A stretch of DNA of 64,000 nt from Bacteroidota bacterium (lineage in GTDB: Bacteria; Bacteroidota; JABWAT01). The stretch covers positions 191,049 to 255,048 of the forward strand of contig JAIUNL010000004.1 of NCBI GenBank assembly GCA_020161835.1. Direction: 5' to 3'. Position numbers and translations under genes: made by a program. The notes beneath the pieces were generated by a model that saw only the letters and a program-made list of their open reading frames with translations, did no database searches and had not been told where the DNA came from. Of the stretch, positions 9,512-18,118 are shown piece after piece; positions within the stretch are counted from its first letter, which is position 1, and every line of letters begins with the position of its first letter.

Positions 9512-9556
9512 CAGGTGATTTTGAGCAATTTTTGATGACCGGGGTCACCTGTTTTT
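9512..9556 (+). terminator. Candidate rho-independent terminator after the lipoprotein gene
   Basis: CAGGTGA (9512-9518) pairs with TCACCTG (9545-9551). A smaller TGACC/GGTCA hairpin nests just inside, and a G followed by six T residues comes next. The large loop makes it weaker than the other terminators in the window. Confidence 0.5.
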
Positions 9557-9588
9557 TAAAAAAGTTACGCATGGAATTATAAATTGAT

Positions 9589-9596
9589 TATATTTG
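9589..9596 (+). promoter_or_regulatory. Bacteroidota-type minus-7 element (TATATTTG)
   Basis: TATATTTG matches TAnnTTTG, the minus-7 consensus for the primary sigma factor of Bacteroidota. It lies 56 bp upstream of the DUF6588-like gene. No clear TTG/TTTG minus-33 box stands at the expected distance, so support is partial. Confidence 0.45.
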
Positions 9597-9651
9597 CTGG
9601 TCTACCACGACATGACAAGACAACCACAATTAGATTAGAGGATAACTTACT

Positions 9652-10491
9652 ATGAAAAAACTGACACTTATCGGCCTTGCCGTTCTTGCCTCAACTGTTG
9701 CTTTTGGGCAGGCACTTGACATTTCTGCTTTCAAATCGCTTACTGCTCCCCAAAAAGATGGTGTTCAATCTCTCACCGACGGGCTTCAAGGCGGATTGAG
9801 TTCCCTTGAATGGACAGATGGTTCAGGTCCGACTCTTTTCAGAATTTCAGTCGGTGTTTATGCTGGTTTAGGATCTTACGAGGAAGCAAAATCAGTTGGT
9901 ATTGACAAAGCGGGAATGATTCCCTCAGCCGGACTTCAGGTTGGATTGGGCACTTTGGGTGCTGAAGGCTACTTCCGTATGCTTCCTTCTCTCACCTTTG
10001 GTGATGCATCTATCGGTTCTATGGGCTTCGGTTTAAAATATGACCTTACTGATCTAATTCCAGTTACCGGATTTCCTTCTACCAGTGCTTATGTTGGATA
10101 TGGCACAATTAACGCTAAGTTTGAAACCACAGTTAAGGAAGTTGAAGATAATTCAACCGGGACAACCATTGTTATTCCCGTAAACAAAAAAGTAAGTGCT
10201 GAAATTAAATCAAGTACCTTTAACCTTGGTGTTATTTCCAGTTATGATTTGGTTATTCTAAGAGTTTTTGCACGTGCAGCATTTGAGGCTGGAAATTCAG
10301 ACCTCGATTGGGCAGGTTTTGAACCGGTTAAGAATGGTCAGAGTTTTTCTTTCGGCGAATGGAAATCCAATGAATCCTTCGGGAATTCAGGAATGCGTTT
10401 AGGCATTGGACTTTCATTGATTGGTATCAAAGCAGAAATTGGCGTTCGTAACGGTCTTTATGCCGGTGCCGGATACGGTTTCTCTTTCTAA
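9652..10491 (+). CDS. DUF6588-like outer-membrane protein
   Basis: 279 residues. A signal peptide (MKKLTLIGLAVLASTVAFGQ) is followed by repeated amphipathic strands with Gly/aromatic ends (SVGVYAGLGSY, LGAEGYFRMLPSL, GFGLKYDLTDLIP), ending GLYAGAGYGFSF. A terminal Phe and this strand pattern are typical of outer-membrane barrels. The sequence resembles the DUF6588 family common in Ignavibacteria and Bacteroidota; this is recalled, not searched. It has its own promoter candidate and a strong shared terminator, so it is a single-gene unit. No enzymatic motif is visible. Confidence 0.8.
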   Translation: MKKLTLIGLAVLASTVAFGQALDISAFKSLTAPQKDGVQSLTDGLQGGLSSLEWTDGSGPTLFRISVGVYAGLGSYEEAKSVGIDKAGMIPSAGLQVGLGTLGAEGYFRMLPSLTFGDASIGSMGFGLKYDLTDLIPVTGFPSTSAYVGYGTINAKFETTVKEVEDNSTGTTIVIPVNKKVSAEIKSSTFNLGVISSYDLVILRVFARAAFEAGNSDLDWAGFEPVKNGQSFSFGEWKSNESFGNSGMRLGIGLSLIGIKAEIGVRNGLYAGAGYGFSF

Positions 10492-10512
10492 TTCTTCCGT
10501 TTTTAGTATTGC

Positions 10513-10545
10513 AAAAAAGGCTGACCCTTTAGGTCAGCCTTTTTT
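10513..10545. terminator. Strong bidirectional terminator
   Basis: AAAAAAGGCTGACC (10513-10526), a five-base loop, then GGTCAGCCTTTTTT (10532-10545). The 14-bp stem with A and T flanks serves both converging genes (9652-10491 plus and 10580-11518 minus). Confidence 0.93.
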
Positions 10546-10579
10546 GTTTGGGGGAAAATGGGGTGAGGTTTTAAAATGG

Positions 10580-11518
10580 CTATTTCAGAAAATCCCTGAT
10601 TGCACCGTTTACTTCAGATGGTTTTTCAAACTGGGCAAAGTGGCCGCATTCCGGAATCATCACCAACGTGCTGTTCTGTATTTTACTTTTCCCGATCTCG
10701 GCAATATCTCTGGTAAATCCTGCATGAAGGAAACGATTGGGAATCAGATTGTCATTCTCACCAAACAGAATCAGAGTTGGCTGAGTAATTTTCTCAAGGT
10801 AATCAATAACCGGCTGATCCACCATACCATGAACTGACCTGACAACCGTCAAACAATACCGGTCAAAATCTTTTGCTCCGCGCAAAGCAATCCGGTCAGT
10901 GATCATAAACTCTGCATCTTCAGGCAGATTATAAAAATTATCAACCAGATTTGGCCGGATGGCAGAAACCGGTGTCAGTTTTACCAGATCCTGAGTCATC
11001 ACTTCCCTGAACCATTGTTTTTCACCTTCAGTGAAAGATTCAAATCCGGCAGGATCAACCAAAATCAGACTTTTAATCCGTTCAGGATATTTCAGAGACG
11101 CCAGAATTGAAATCTGTCCGCCCATGGAATGCCCGGCAAGTGTTACTTTGTCCAGTTTCAGCGTATTCATCAGATCAATGACAACATCCGCATAAAACTC
11201 CATTTTACCTGAATGAACCACCTTGGTTGACTTGCCGTAACCGGGAAGATCAATGGCGATACACCGGTAATCTGATTTCAGCGATTCGATATTTTTCTTC
11301 CAGGCCGGGGCATAACTGCCAAGTCCGTGAATGAAAATAATCGTTTCTTTTCCTGATCCTTCATCCATATAAGCCAGATTGATATCGGGGCGGATTTGTG
11401 CGTGTTTCACTTCAAACGGATAGGAAAGTTCGCTGAATTCCATGGTTGATAAAGTTCCGTAGGGTTGTGTGCATGAAGCAAAAAGTGCAAAGGCAAACAG
11501 AAAATAAATAGTTTTCAT
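10580..11518 (-). CDS. Alpha/beta hydrolase lipoprotein
   Basis: 312 residues. A lipoprotein signal (FAFALFASCTQ) precedes a canonical alpha/beta-hydrolase fold: oxyanion-region FIHGLGSYAPAW, nucleophile elbow GHSMGG (Ser), acid in LFGENDNLIP (Asp) and base in PECGHFAQF (His). It is probably a lipase, esterase or C-C hydrolase in the periplasm or on a membrane surface; the substrate is unknown. It lies 11 bp downstream of the outer-membrane barrel gene on the same strand, so the two may be co-transcribed. Confidence 0.9.
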   Translation of the reverse strand: MKTIYFLFAFALFASCTQPYGTLSTMEFSELSYPFEVKHAQIRPDINLAYMDEGSGKETIIFIHGLGSYAPAWKKNIESLKSDYRCIAIDLPGYGKSTKVVHSGKMEFYADVVIDLMNTLKLDKVTLAGHSMGGQISILASLKYPERIKSLILVDPAGFESFTEGEKQWFREVMTQDLVKLTPVSAIRPNLVDNFYNLPEDAEFMITDRIALRGAKDFDRYCLTVVRSVHGMVDQPVIDYLEKITQPTLILFGENDNLIPNRFLHAGFTRDIAEIGKSKIQNSTLVMIPECGHFAQFEKPSEVNGAIRDFLK

Positions 11519-11529
11519 GGCAATCTCCT

Positions 11530-13083
11530 TTAAAACATCAGCCAGCGGAATGAAGTGAAAATGGTCCAGGGATCTTTGTGACGATTACTCTGGCCGCCAT
11601 TGACAAGCGGACTGTCATAAAAATCACCGAGTGCCATGTAAGCGCCATGAAGTTCAATATCCATAAAAACCCGTGGCGTATATCTGATTTTAAAATTGAA
11701 TTCAGTACCGATGTAACTTCCGCCACCTTTTGGTGAAACCGGGCTGATAGCACTTGCCATTCCTACTTTTCCCATCAATTTATATGGAATAAAGTCATGG
11801 TGAAGATTCAACGTTCCGCCGGCAACACCAAATCCAATATTTGAAATATCTGCAACTGCAGCAACAAACCGGTTTACCACATTGCCATGAGGGAAAAGAA
11901 TGTAAGCTCCATGTCCGATAAAAATACCACCGGGAGAACCCCAGGTATTTCCTGTGATCATACCTGTATATTTTTTGTCTTTGATTCCATTATCATCGCC
12001 GGTTGTATAAATAACATCTGCTGTGACAATATCATCACCGGTTTGACCATATTTATAACCAGCCCGAAGGTTTGCAGCAAACCCCAGAATATCGGCTCCT
12101 TTTACCCAACTTCCGGTTGTATCCAGTTGCGCTTTCCCCATGTTCGAAACAACAAAACCGGAAAGTCCCCAGCGGTCCAGATTCAGTTCGGCATTCCGGT
12201 TCCAGAATGTACCCAGCCAAAGGATATCCGCTTTATACTTTGCCCCGCCAAAATTGAAGGAAAACGTACCATTGTAGTCATTCAGCATGCTGTTAAGACC
12301 CTGACCCAAAACTGAAACACCACCTTCTCCGTTTCCGCGGTCAAAAACGTACCATCCAGAAAAACCCTGTTTCCATGTTGGTGTAATATCCAACTCAAGC
12401 ATAGCCTCTGTCATAATAACATCGTCATTTTCCTGAATATTATTTTCATAAAGCTGATAGGCACCGGCTTTCCATCTGTAATAATCGGCATCCTGACGAA
12501 CTGAAATCCCAACCGCATCACTTCCCCAAAAGGCAAGCCGGTAACCGGTTGTTGTAAGTGTTGTTAATCCGGTTCTGTAAGGATTATTTGGCGTATCAAA
12601 TAACCGCTGAAGTCCGAGATTGATTGCCCATCCTTTTGCGGGGATGAGTTCAAGTTCAATATTCTGGGTTTGGATGTTGACCTGATCAGCTGAAAAGGCA
12701 GAACCGAAATTCCCTCCTACGCCATAAGAGGCGTCACCCCAGGTCCAGTCAATTTCAAAAGAAGCTCTTAAAATTGCCTTCCCATCCAATAATTTTGGCT
12801 GGTAAATAAAAAAAGGCAGGTAACGTTGTTCGGCGTAAGTGGCAACTTTTTTTCCGGTGTTTGTATAATTTGAACTAAACAACCGACCAACAATCTGTCC
12901 TTTAAGAAGATCATTGGTTGCATAAAAATTCGTTCCTACAACATGAGTATAGTAAAAACCGATGTAGGTAAATTCTTTAACCGGAACCTTTGGGACTTTG
13001 TCTTTTTCCTGATCTTCGACCCACTGGGCAGATACGGCAAATGAAAAAAAGAGTGAAAGAAATGCTGAAATAAAGAAACGCAT
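11530..13083 (-). CDS. Large outer-membrane beta-barrel protein, unknown function
   Basis: 517 residues from the ATG at 13083 (GGAG 6 bp upstream); the GTG at 13095 lacks a site. The signal peptide ends AVSAQ. The rest alternates strands ending in aromatic residues, with Gly/Asn turns, and closes with FTSFRWLMF, as in porins. The layout resembles alginate-export-like or capsule-porin barrels in FCB genomes, but no diagnostic motif is visible, so substrate specificity is not assigned. A hairpin terminator (13126-13155) separates it from the upstream lipoprotein gene. Confidence 0.75.
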   Translation of the reverse strand: MRFFISAFLSLFFSFAVSAQWVEDQEKDKVPKVPVKEFTYIGFYYTHVVGTNFYATNDLLKGQIVGRLFSSNYTNTGKKVATYAEQRYLPFFIYQPKLLDGKAILRASFEIDWTWGDASYGVGGNFGSAFSADQVNIQTQNIELELIPAKGWAINLGLQRLFDTPNNPYRTGLTTLTTTGYRLAFWGSDAVGISVRQDADYYRWKAGAYQLYENNIQENDDVIMTEAMLELDITPTWKQGFSGWYVFDRGNGEGGVSVLGQGLNSMLNDYNGTFSFNFGGAKYKADILWLGTFWNRNAELNLDRWGLSGFVVSNMGKAQLDTTGSWVKGADILGFAANLRAGYKYGQTGDDIVTADVIYTTGDDNGIKDKKYTGMITGNTWGSPGGIFIGHGAYILFPHGNVVNRFVAAVADISNIGFGVAGGTLNLHHDFIPYKLMGKVGMASAISPVSPKGGGSYIGTEFNFKIRYTPRVFMDIELHGAYMALGDFYDSPLVNGGQSNRHKDPWTIFTSFRWLMF

Positions 13084-13125
13084 AGGACGCTCCACGTTGT
13101 CTTGTGGTTATTCTGAACTTTAAAC

Positions 13126-13155
13126 AAAAACCGGAAAGCAAACAGCTTTCCGGTT
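13126..13155 (-). terminator. Rho-independent terminator after the 13167-13682 lipoprotein gene
   Basis: On the minus strand AACCGGAAAGC (13155-13145), a five-base loop and GCTTTCCGGTT are followed by a T-run. The 11-bp stem is perfect. It begins 11 bp after the stop codon. Confidence 0.88.
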
Positions 13156-13166
13156 AAAAACAGAAC

Positions 13167-13682
13167 TTACTTAACTCTCACGTATTTCTGAACATTGGTA
13201 GTTCCAAAAGCACCACCGTTTGTGCTGCCAAATCCGGTTGCAGGTGTTGGAGGTACGTTTGTTCCATTATCCAGAACAACTTCATATTTCATGGAATCAA
13301 CGGCAACATCAAAAATTTCATAAATTCCCAGTGAAGTTGCAGCAGAAGGTGCAGTTTGGTTTAGCAATATTTTATGTACATTTCCGGTTGAACTTTTTGT
13401 AATCACATAGGTGCCAGCATAGTTGATTACTAATTTATTCTTGTTGACTTGTTTGACTGTGTAAGATTTATCTGCATTGAATACGGCTGTAATTGAATCA
13501 ACGCCACCAAGCGAAACAAAAATGGCATTTAGCAATGGAGCAACATTGGTTCCTGTAGATAGCCAGGTTCCTTCAATTGACGCCGGTGTGGTGGCAGTTT
13601 TTTCATCGTCATCACTTTCGCTGCAGGCAGCCATTACGCCCAGTGTCAATAACATCATAACTGCATAAGTTAACTTTTTCAT
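13167..13682 (-). CDS. Small lipoprotein, lipocalin-like or unknown
   Basis: 171 residues from the ATG at 13682, chosen because GGAGAG stands just upstream and MKKLTYAVMMLLTLGVMAAC is a clear lipoprotein signal; the longer frame to 13778 adds a non-signal Lys/His/Asn-rich stretch. The mature part begins with an acidic linker (SESDDDEK) typical of surface-exposed FCB lipoproteins. It continues with short strands (IEGTWLSTG, ADKSYTVKQVN, NYAGTYVITKS), compatible with a lipocalin-like barrel. No catalytic residues are recognised. Confidence 0.75.
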   Translation of the reverse strand: MKKLTYAVMMLLTLGVMAACSESDDDEKTATTPASIEGTWLSTGTNVAPLLNAIFVSLGGVDSITAVFNADKSYTVKQVNKNKLVINYAGTYVITKSSTGNVHKILLNQTAPSAATSLGIYEIFDVAVDSMKYEVVLDNGTNVPPTPATGFGSTNGGAFGTTNVQKYVRVK

Positions 13683-13716
13683 TGTCTCTCTCCTTTTATG
13701 GTTGTGTTTATGTTCT

Positions 13717-15234
13717 TCATTTGATTTGCGATTGATGAAGTTCGAGTAGTTTCTTTTTGTTGATTTTGCCGGTATCACTCTTTGGTAATTCCGGTAAAAA
13801 CTGAACTGATTTCGGGATTTTATATTTGGCCAGATTGCCCTGACAAAAATCGAGGAGTTGATTTTCGGAAAGTGAAAAGCCTTCTTTTAAAACGATAAAA
13901 GCTTTACCGGCTTCACCCCATTTTTCGTCAGGAACGCCGATGACTGCAACTTCCTTCACTGAATCATGAGTATAGAGAAATTTTTCGATTTCACCGGGAT
14001 AGACATTTTCTCCGCCCGAGATATACATGTTTTTCTTCCGGTCGATAACGAAAATGAATCCTTCTTCGTCAGTTTTTACCAGATCACCGGTATGAAACCA
14101 GTTTTCTGTGAAAGTGAGTTTAGTAGCTTCTTCATTTTTCCAGTAACCGGGTGTCACAGACGGACCACTCAGCAGGAATTCACCAACTTCACCGGGTTTC
14201 ACTGGATTTCCATCTTCACCTACAATCCGGTAATCCAGATAAAAGTTGATTTTGCCGATGGATCCCATTTTCCGGATGGCATCATCCTGATGGAGGGAAG
14301 TCACGCTCGGTCCGGCTTCGGTTAATCCGTATCCCTGCCGGACGGGAACACCTTTCTGATGCCATTTTTTTATGAGCGGAAGGGGCATCGGTTCACCGCC
14401 GATGATAAAATATTTCATCGAAAATAACCGGGCTGATGGAAACGCCGGCGAATTGGCCATGAGCTGAAGCATCGTTGGTACCGCAACAAACATGGTGGCT
14501 TCTTCTTCCTGAAGAAGTTTAAGAATCTGTTCCGGATCGAACTTCCGGGTGAGGCAGATGTAAGCACCCCGATGCAGAAACGGTGTCGGAATCACGTTCC
14601 ATCCACCCGTGTGAAAAAGAGGCATGCAGGTTACCGATCGGTCAGATGACGTGATATCAAGTCTCATCGTTGTGTTGAAACTGTTCCAGGTCAGCATTTT
14701 GTACGTATAAAGCGACCCTTTCGGAGTTCCCGTTGTGCCAGACGTGTACAAAATGAAAAGCGGATCGTCCTCACTTAATTCCGGACAGGAAACCGGTGTC
14801 GATTTTTGGGCTTTGACTTCGTCCAACCGTGAACCAAAAGCTTCAATTGTTTCTTTCATTTCGATGGATGAAAACCGGGAAGTTTTATCCAGTACCTGAC
14901 GGAATTTCTCTTCGTAAAGAATGGCTTTTGGTGTACAATCAGCCAATAAATCATCGAGTTCTCTAGGGCTTAACCGGTAATTCAGAGGAACCAGAATCAC
15001 ACCTGATTTTTCAGCGGCGGAAAAAAGTGTGAAATAGTCGACGGTATTTTCTGCAAGAATAACCAGCCGGTCACCGTGAAGTAATCCTTCCGTTTTCCAT
15101 TCGCCAGCAACCCGGTTTCCCAGATCATTGAGCTGCCTGTAAGTCAACGTCCGTCCGGATTCAGATTCTTTCACCGCCACTTTTTCGGGTGAGTAATCAG
15201 CCCATTTTTCAAACCAGTCAAGTCTGTAAGTCAT
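13717..15234 (-). CDS. Acyl-CoA synthetase (ANL superfamily)
   Basis: 505 residues. The adenylate-forming signature LYTSGTTGTPKGS is at about 162-174, followed by GYGLTEAGPS, the hinge region WFHTGDLVKTDEEGF and the C-terminal catalytic Lys in SDTGKINKK. It activates a carboxylic acid to acyl-AMP and then acyl-CoA. It most resembles medium/long-chain fatty acid or aryl-acid ligases; the substrate is not decidable. It is the last gene of the minus-strand set SDR - KAS III-like - symporter - ligase, suggesting uptake of an acid by the symporter and its activation here. A repeat-containing gap of about 100 bp separates it from the symporter gene. Confidence 0.9.
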   Translation of the reverse strand: MTYRLDWFEKWADYSPEKVAVKESESGRTLTYRQLNDLGNRVAGEWKTEGLLHGDRLVILAENTVDYFTLFSAAEKSGVILVPLNYRLSPRELDDLLADCTPKAILYEEKFRQVLDKTSRFSSIEMKETIEAFGSRLDEVKAQKSTPVSCPELSEDDPLFILYTSGTTGTPKGSLYTYKMLTWNSFNTTMRLDITSSDRSVTCMPLFHTGGWNVIPTPFLHRGAYICLTRKFDPEQILKLLQEEEATMFVAVPTMLQLMANSPAFPSARLFSMKYFIIGGEPMPLPLIKKWHQKGVPVRQGYGLTEAGPSVTSLHQDDAIRKMGSIGKINFYLDYRIVGEDGNPVKPGEVGEFLLSGPSVTPGYWKNEEATKLTFTENWFHTGDLVKTDEEGFIFVIDRKKNMYISGGENVYPGEIEKFLYTHDSVKEVAVIGVPDEKWGEAGKAFIVLKEGFSLSENQLLDFCQGNLAKYKIPKSVQFLPELPKSDTGKINKKKLLELHQSQIK

Positions 15235-15269
15235 GGTTCTTCGTCAAGTTTAAAGGTTATTTTTTTACC

Positions 15270-15361
15270 GCCGAGGCACAGAGTTCGCAGAGAAAACTTC
15301 TGAGAAATTGTTTTTATTTAAAAAACGGAATTCACTCAGCGTTCTCAGCGTCTCTGCGGTA
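15270..15361. repeat. Facing copies of the 9-bp-period intergenic repeat
   Basis: The minus strand of 15270-15293 reads as nonamers CTCTGCGAA, CTCTGTGCC, TCGGCGGTA. The plus strand of 15333-15361 reads CTCAGCGTT, CTCAGCGTC, TCTGCGGTA. The two face each other and share the TCxGCGGTAA end. The second copy overlaps the 3' end of the symporter gene and encodes its last residues and stop. Confidence 0.7.
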
Positions 15362-16840
15362 AGTTTTTAAAAGCCAGACAATTGCTGCCACGACAATTGA
15401 GACTAAAATTGCCATGGCCGCTGCTACACCCGGATTGGCTCCCGTTGCCAGTGATCCCGGTACCGGAAGCTTTCCGTAAAACATTGAAAAGTGTACAATC
15501 ACAGCCGCAACCGATGCCGCAACCGGAACTGCAGTCGGAATATTTTTCAGAAATAATCCCATAAAAATGGGCAGAAAGGCTGCTGAGAAATAAGCGTAAA
15601 CGCCGTTCTGGGCAAAAATCCCAACGCTAAGATTCGGATTTACCAACTGATTCCATGACAATAAAAACGTGATAATAGCCAACCCAACAATGACACCTTT
15701 ATTGACCGTTATTTCGGCTTTATGTCTTGCCTGTTCGTCCGTGGGGAAACGTGAACCAAAAATGGGTTTGATGATATCAGTTGTTATGGTTGTTGAAACG
15801 GATTGGATGAGTCCTTCCAAAGTTGAAATCCCGGCAGAAATCAATCCGAGAATGACAAATAATCCGATCCATACTGGAAATTCTCTCACCACGTAAGCAG
15901 ACATAACGCCATCCAGTTTCAGTGGCTGTCCGTTGATCATGAGATCGGGAAAATCAAGCCGGGCAAAAAGTCCGGTAATGACCACAAGGAAAAACAGAGT
16001 TTGAACGATGATTCCGGTCGTCAGGTATTTGTTCACATCTGAATCCGATTTCAGGAGCAACGATTTGGTGATGATGTGAGGCTGGCAAACAATGGCAACA
16101 CCCACAATAATCTGGGCAATATAAATTTCAAAAAAATCACGAAACAGAAAGGAAGTTGGATTGTATCCGGCAGTCAGATTCGGGTCAATGGCATCGAGTT
16201 TGGCGATGAACCCGTGAATCCCATCCGAAAAGTGCTGATATCCTGATCCAAGAAGAATCACAGCAACAACCAGCATAATCAAAGCCTGCACAGTGTTGGT
16301 GTAAACCATGGAATTGGCACCGCCGAACATCATATATCCGAAAATGAAAATAACAATTCCGGCCAGAACCCAGATCGGATCAACCGCCAGTGCTTTTGAA
16401 AGTACAACGGTCAAACCGACTGCAATCAGCACGATAAACGTAATCAGGAGCAACGAAAGAAAAGCAAAAAACCGGCCGTATCCTTTACTCTGATAACGGG
16501 TTTGCATCCACTGTGCCATGGTTTGTGCTTTGGTAATTTGTCCGTGTTTTCTGAATCCTTTGGTAAGAAAGTACAGAGAAACCATGGCTGCTGCCGGCAG
16601 AACCAGCGCATAGGAAATGATGGCACTGAATCCGTAAAAAGCGATAAATCCGGGATTGATGATAAAGGTTGCAGCACTGGTCATCGAAGCTGCAAGTGAA
16701 AGTCCCACGAAAGCCGGAGAAAAAACCACACTTCCGACGGCATAATCCGACATGGATTTCACCGAACGGGCACCCCGGATAACCAGGAAAACGGTTACCG
16801 CCATATAAATCAGAATCAGAATCCAGGTTGCAAGAATCAT
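15332..16840 (-). CDS. Sodium:solute symporter family transporter
   Basis: 502 residues from the ATG at 16840 (GAGGACAAT upstream; the longer frame from 16915 overlaps the preceding gene). About 13 hydrophobic helices with SSS hallmarks: SAATFIINPGF near helix 2, GGANSMVYTNTVQALIM and SAGISTLEGLIQSVSTT. It should use the Na+ gradient to import an organic solute, perhaps a carboxylate given the acyl-CoA ligase downstream. It follows the KAS III-like gene by 7 bp. The final residues, YRRDAENAE, are encoded by an intergenic nonamer repeat rather than by ordinary transporter sequence. Confidence 0.9.
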   Translation of the reverse strand: MILATWILILIYMAVTVFLVIRGARSVKSMSDYAVGSVVFSPAFVGLSLAASMTSAATFIINPGFIAFYGFSAIISYALVLPAAAMVSLYFLTKGFRKHGQITKAQTMAQWMQTRYQSKGYGRFFAFLSLLLITFIVLIAVGLTVVLSKALAVDPIWVLAGIVIFIFGYMMFGGANSMVYTNTVQALIMLVVAVILLGSGYQHFSDGIHGFIAKLDAIDPNLTAGYNPTSFLFRDFFEIYIAQIIVGVAIVCQPHIITKSLLLKSDSDVNKYLTTGIIVQTLFFLVVITGLFARLDFPDLMINGQPLKLDGVMSAYVVREFPVWIGLFVILGLISAGISTLEGLIQSVSTTITTDIIKPIFGSRFPTDEQARHKAEITVNKGVIVGLAIITFLLSWNQLVNPNLSVGIFAQNGVYAYFSAAFLPIFMGLFLKNIPTAVPVAASVAAVIVHFSMFYGKLPVPGSLATGANPGVAAAMAILVSIVVAAIVWLLKTYRRDAENAE

Positions 16841-16847
16841 ATTGTCC

Positions 16848-17840
16848 TCACCATTTGAATAAGGCTGCAGCAAACGCCAATCCGCCACCGGAACCAATGA
16901 ACAGACACCAGTCACCCGATTTCACTTTTCCCATTTTTACGGCTTCATCCAGCGCCATTCCGATGGCTGCTGAACCGGTGTAGCCAAAACGATCCATGAT
17001 AGTATGCGCCCGTTCACGTGGTACGCCAAGGTTATCGAGAGTTTCCCAGATGCTGTTGATGTTGATCTGAGTCATAAAAAAGTGGTTCAGATCTTTTGGT
17101 TGAATGCCGGCACGTTCGCAGAGATCCTGTGCCATTTTCGTCCATACCTGCGGATTCAGTTCTTTCGGGAATTTTCTGACGAACTTCAGCAGCTGATCTT
17201 TATTGTCAATCACTTCATGGGTTGTTGGCTGATGTGCCCCGCCAGCGTAAATGCCCATCCAGGAATTGTATTTTCCTTGAGAATGGAGTTCACTTGAATA
17301 ATATCCTTTCCCGGGTTCGGTGGTTGCAGAAACCACGGCAGCACCGGCTCCGTCTGCAAATAATGTCACCGTTTTTTTGTCGGTCATGTCGAGATATTTT
17401 GACATGGCGTAAGCACCGATGATCAGAATATGCTGATACCGGTCATCTGCTTTGATGTACTTGGCGGCCATATCCAGAACCGTCACAAAGCCTGCACAAG
17501 CGGTGTTCACATCGAAAGTTCCGGCATTTTCTGCACCAATCCGGTCCTGAACTACCGAAGCAGTAGACGGAGAAATGTATTCGGGTGTATCGGTGGAAAC
17601 GATAATCAGGTCAAGATCAGAGGGTTTCAAACCAGCGGAAACCAGAGCCCGGTGAGCTGCTTCTTCGCAGAGATCAGCAGTTGATTCATCGGGTGAACAC
17701 CACCGCCGTTCCCTGATGGTCAAATTCGTAATCAGCCAGGTATCAACATCTTCACCGAGCAGTTCATTGAAGTAAGAATTTGGAACCACACGATCAGGTG
17801 CGAAAGAACCGGTTCCTGAGATGTAAGCGTTTCGGGTCAT
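16848..17840 (-). CDS. 3-oxoacyl-ACP synthase III-like protein with altered catalytic triad
   Basis: 330 residues, full FabH/KAS III length and fold markers: catalytic Cys115 in NTACAGF, FADGAGAAVV, DRFGYTGSAA, terminal IGSGGGLAF. By alignment from memory to E. coli FabH, the His of VPHQAN is Thr257 here (FMTQIN) and the Asn of GNTSAA is Tyr287 (GYTGSAA). The Cys is therefore kept while both residues for decarboxylative condensation are absent. Acyl transfer, thioester hydrolysis or an unusual condensation is possible. It lies between the SDR and symporter genes. Family call firm, activity uncertain. Confidence 0.88.
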   Translation of the reverse strand: MTRNAYISGTGSFAPDRVVPNSYFNELLGEDVDTWLITNLTIRERRWCSPDESTADLCEEAAHRALVSAGLKPSDLDLIIVSTDTPEYISPSTASVVQDRIGAENAGTFDVNTACAGFVTVLDMAAKYIKADDRYQHILIIGAYAMSKYLDMTDKKTVTLFADGAGAAVVSATTEPGKGYYSSELHSQGKYNSWMGIYAGGAHQPTTHEVIDNKDQLLKFVRKFPKELNPQVWTKMAQDLCERAGIQPKDLNHFFMTQININSIWETLDNLGVPRERAHTIMDRFGYTGSAAIGMALDEAVKMGKVKSGDWCLFIGSGGGLAFAAALFKW

Positions 17841-17853
17841 AATGGTGAAGAAG

Positions 17854-17902
17854 TTAGAAGTTAGAAGTTAGAAGACAGAAGTTAGAATTTAAATTTTAAA
17901 TG
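17854..17902 (+). repeat. Heptamer array (TTAGAAG type), seven units
   Basis: TTAGAAG three times, then ACAGAAG, TTAGAAT, TTAAATT and TTAAATG, all in strict 7-bp register. It begins 13 bp upstream of the KAS III-like start and drifts from G-containing to A/T units while keeping the period. Confidence 0.85.
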
Positions 17903-17925
17903 AAGTCGAAAAGAAAACTGTTTTG

Positions 17926-18036
17926 CTTGTCATCCTGAGTTACCCGTCATTTGACGGGTAGTATCGAAGGATACAGCCTTGTTCACTCTTCGATAAACCA
18001 AATCAGTTTCACTGATTTGGCACTCAGAGTGACAAG
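17926..18036. repeat. Cloverleaf-like structured repeat element, 111 bp
   Basis: Terminal arms CTTGTCATCCTGAGT (17926-17940) and ACTCAGAGTGACAAG (18022-18036) are near-perfect inverted copies. Inside are a 9-bp hairpin (17941-17960, TACCCGTCA / TGACGGGTA), an 8-bp central stem (17962-17969 with 17988-17995, TATCGAAG / CTTCGATA) and a 10-bp hairpin (17998-18020, CCAAATCAGT / ACTGATTTGG). Together they fold as a four-way junction. It lies between the SDR and KAS III-like genes and would be transcribed if these are co-transcribed. Confidence 0.75.
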
Positions 18037-18044
18037 AACTCTTT

Positions 18045-18111
18045 CCCGTAACCCGTGATATGTGACCCGTAACCCGTTTTTTTCCCGTCACTTGTCCCTC
18101 GTCCCTAGTCA
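18045..18111 (-). repeat. Heptamer array (TTACGGG/TCACGGG type)
   Basis: Read on the minus strand, units include TGACGGG, TTACGGG and TCACGGG plus looser GGACAAG, GGACGAG and TGACTAG, in 7-bp steps with one 4-bp slip near 18080. The array ends 7 bp before the SDR stop codon. Confidence 0.75.
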
Positions 18112-18118
18112 CCGGCTG

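Noticed and set aside
17926..18036. tRNA gene, because of the cloverleaf-like fold
   Set aside because: No T-arm or D-arm consensus, no 7-5-5-5 stem pattern, and the closing stem is 15 bp. It is a repeat element.
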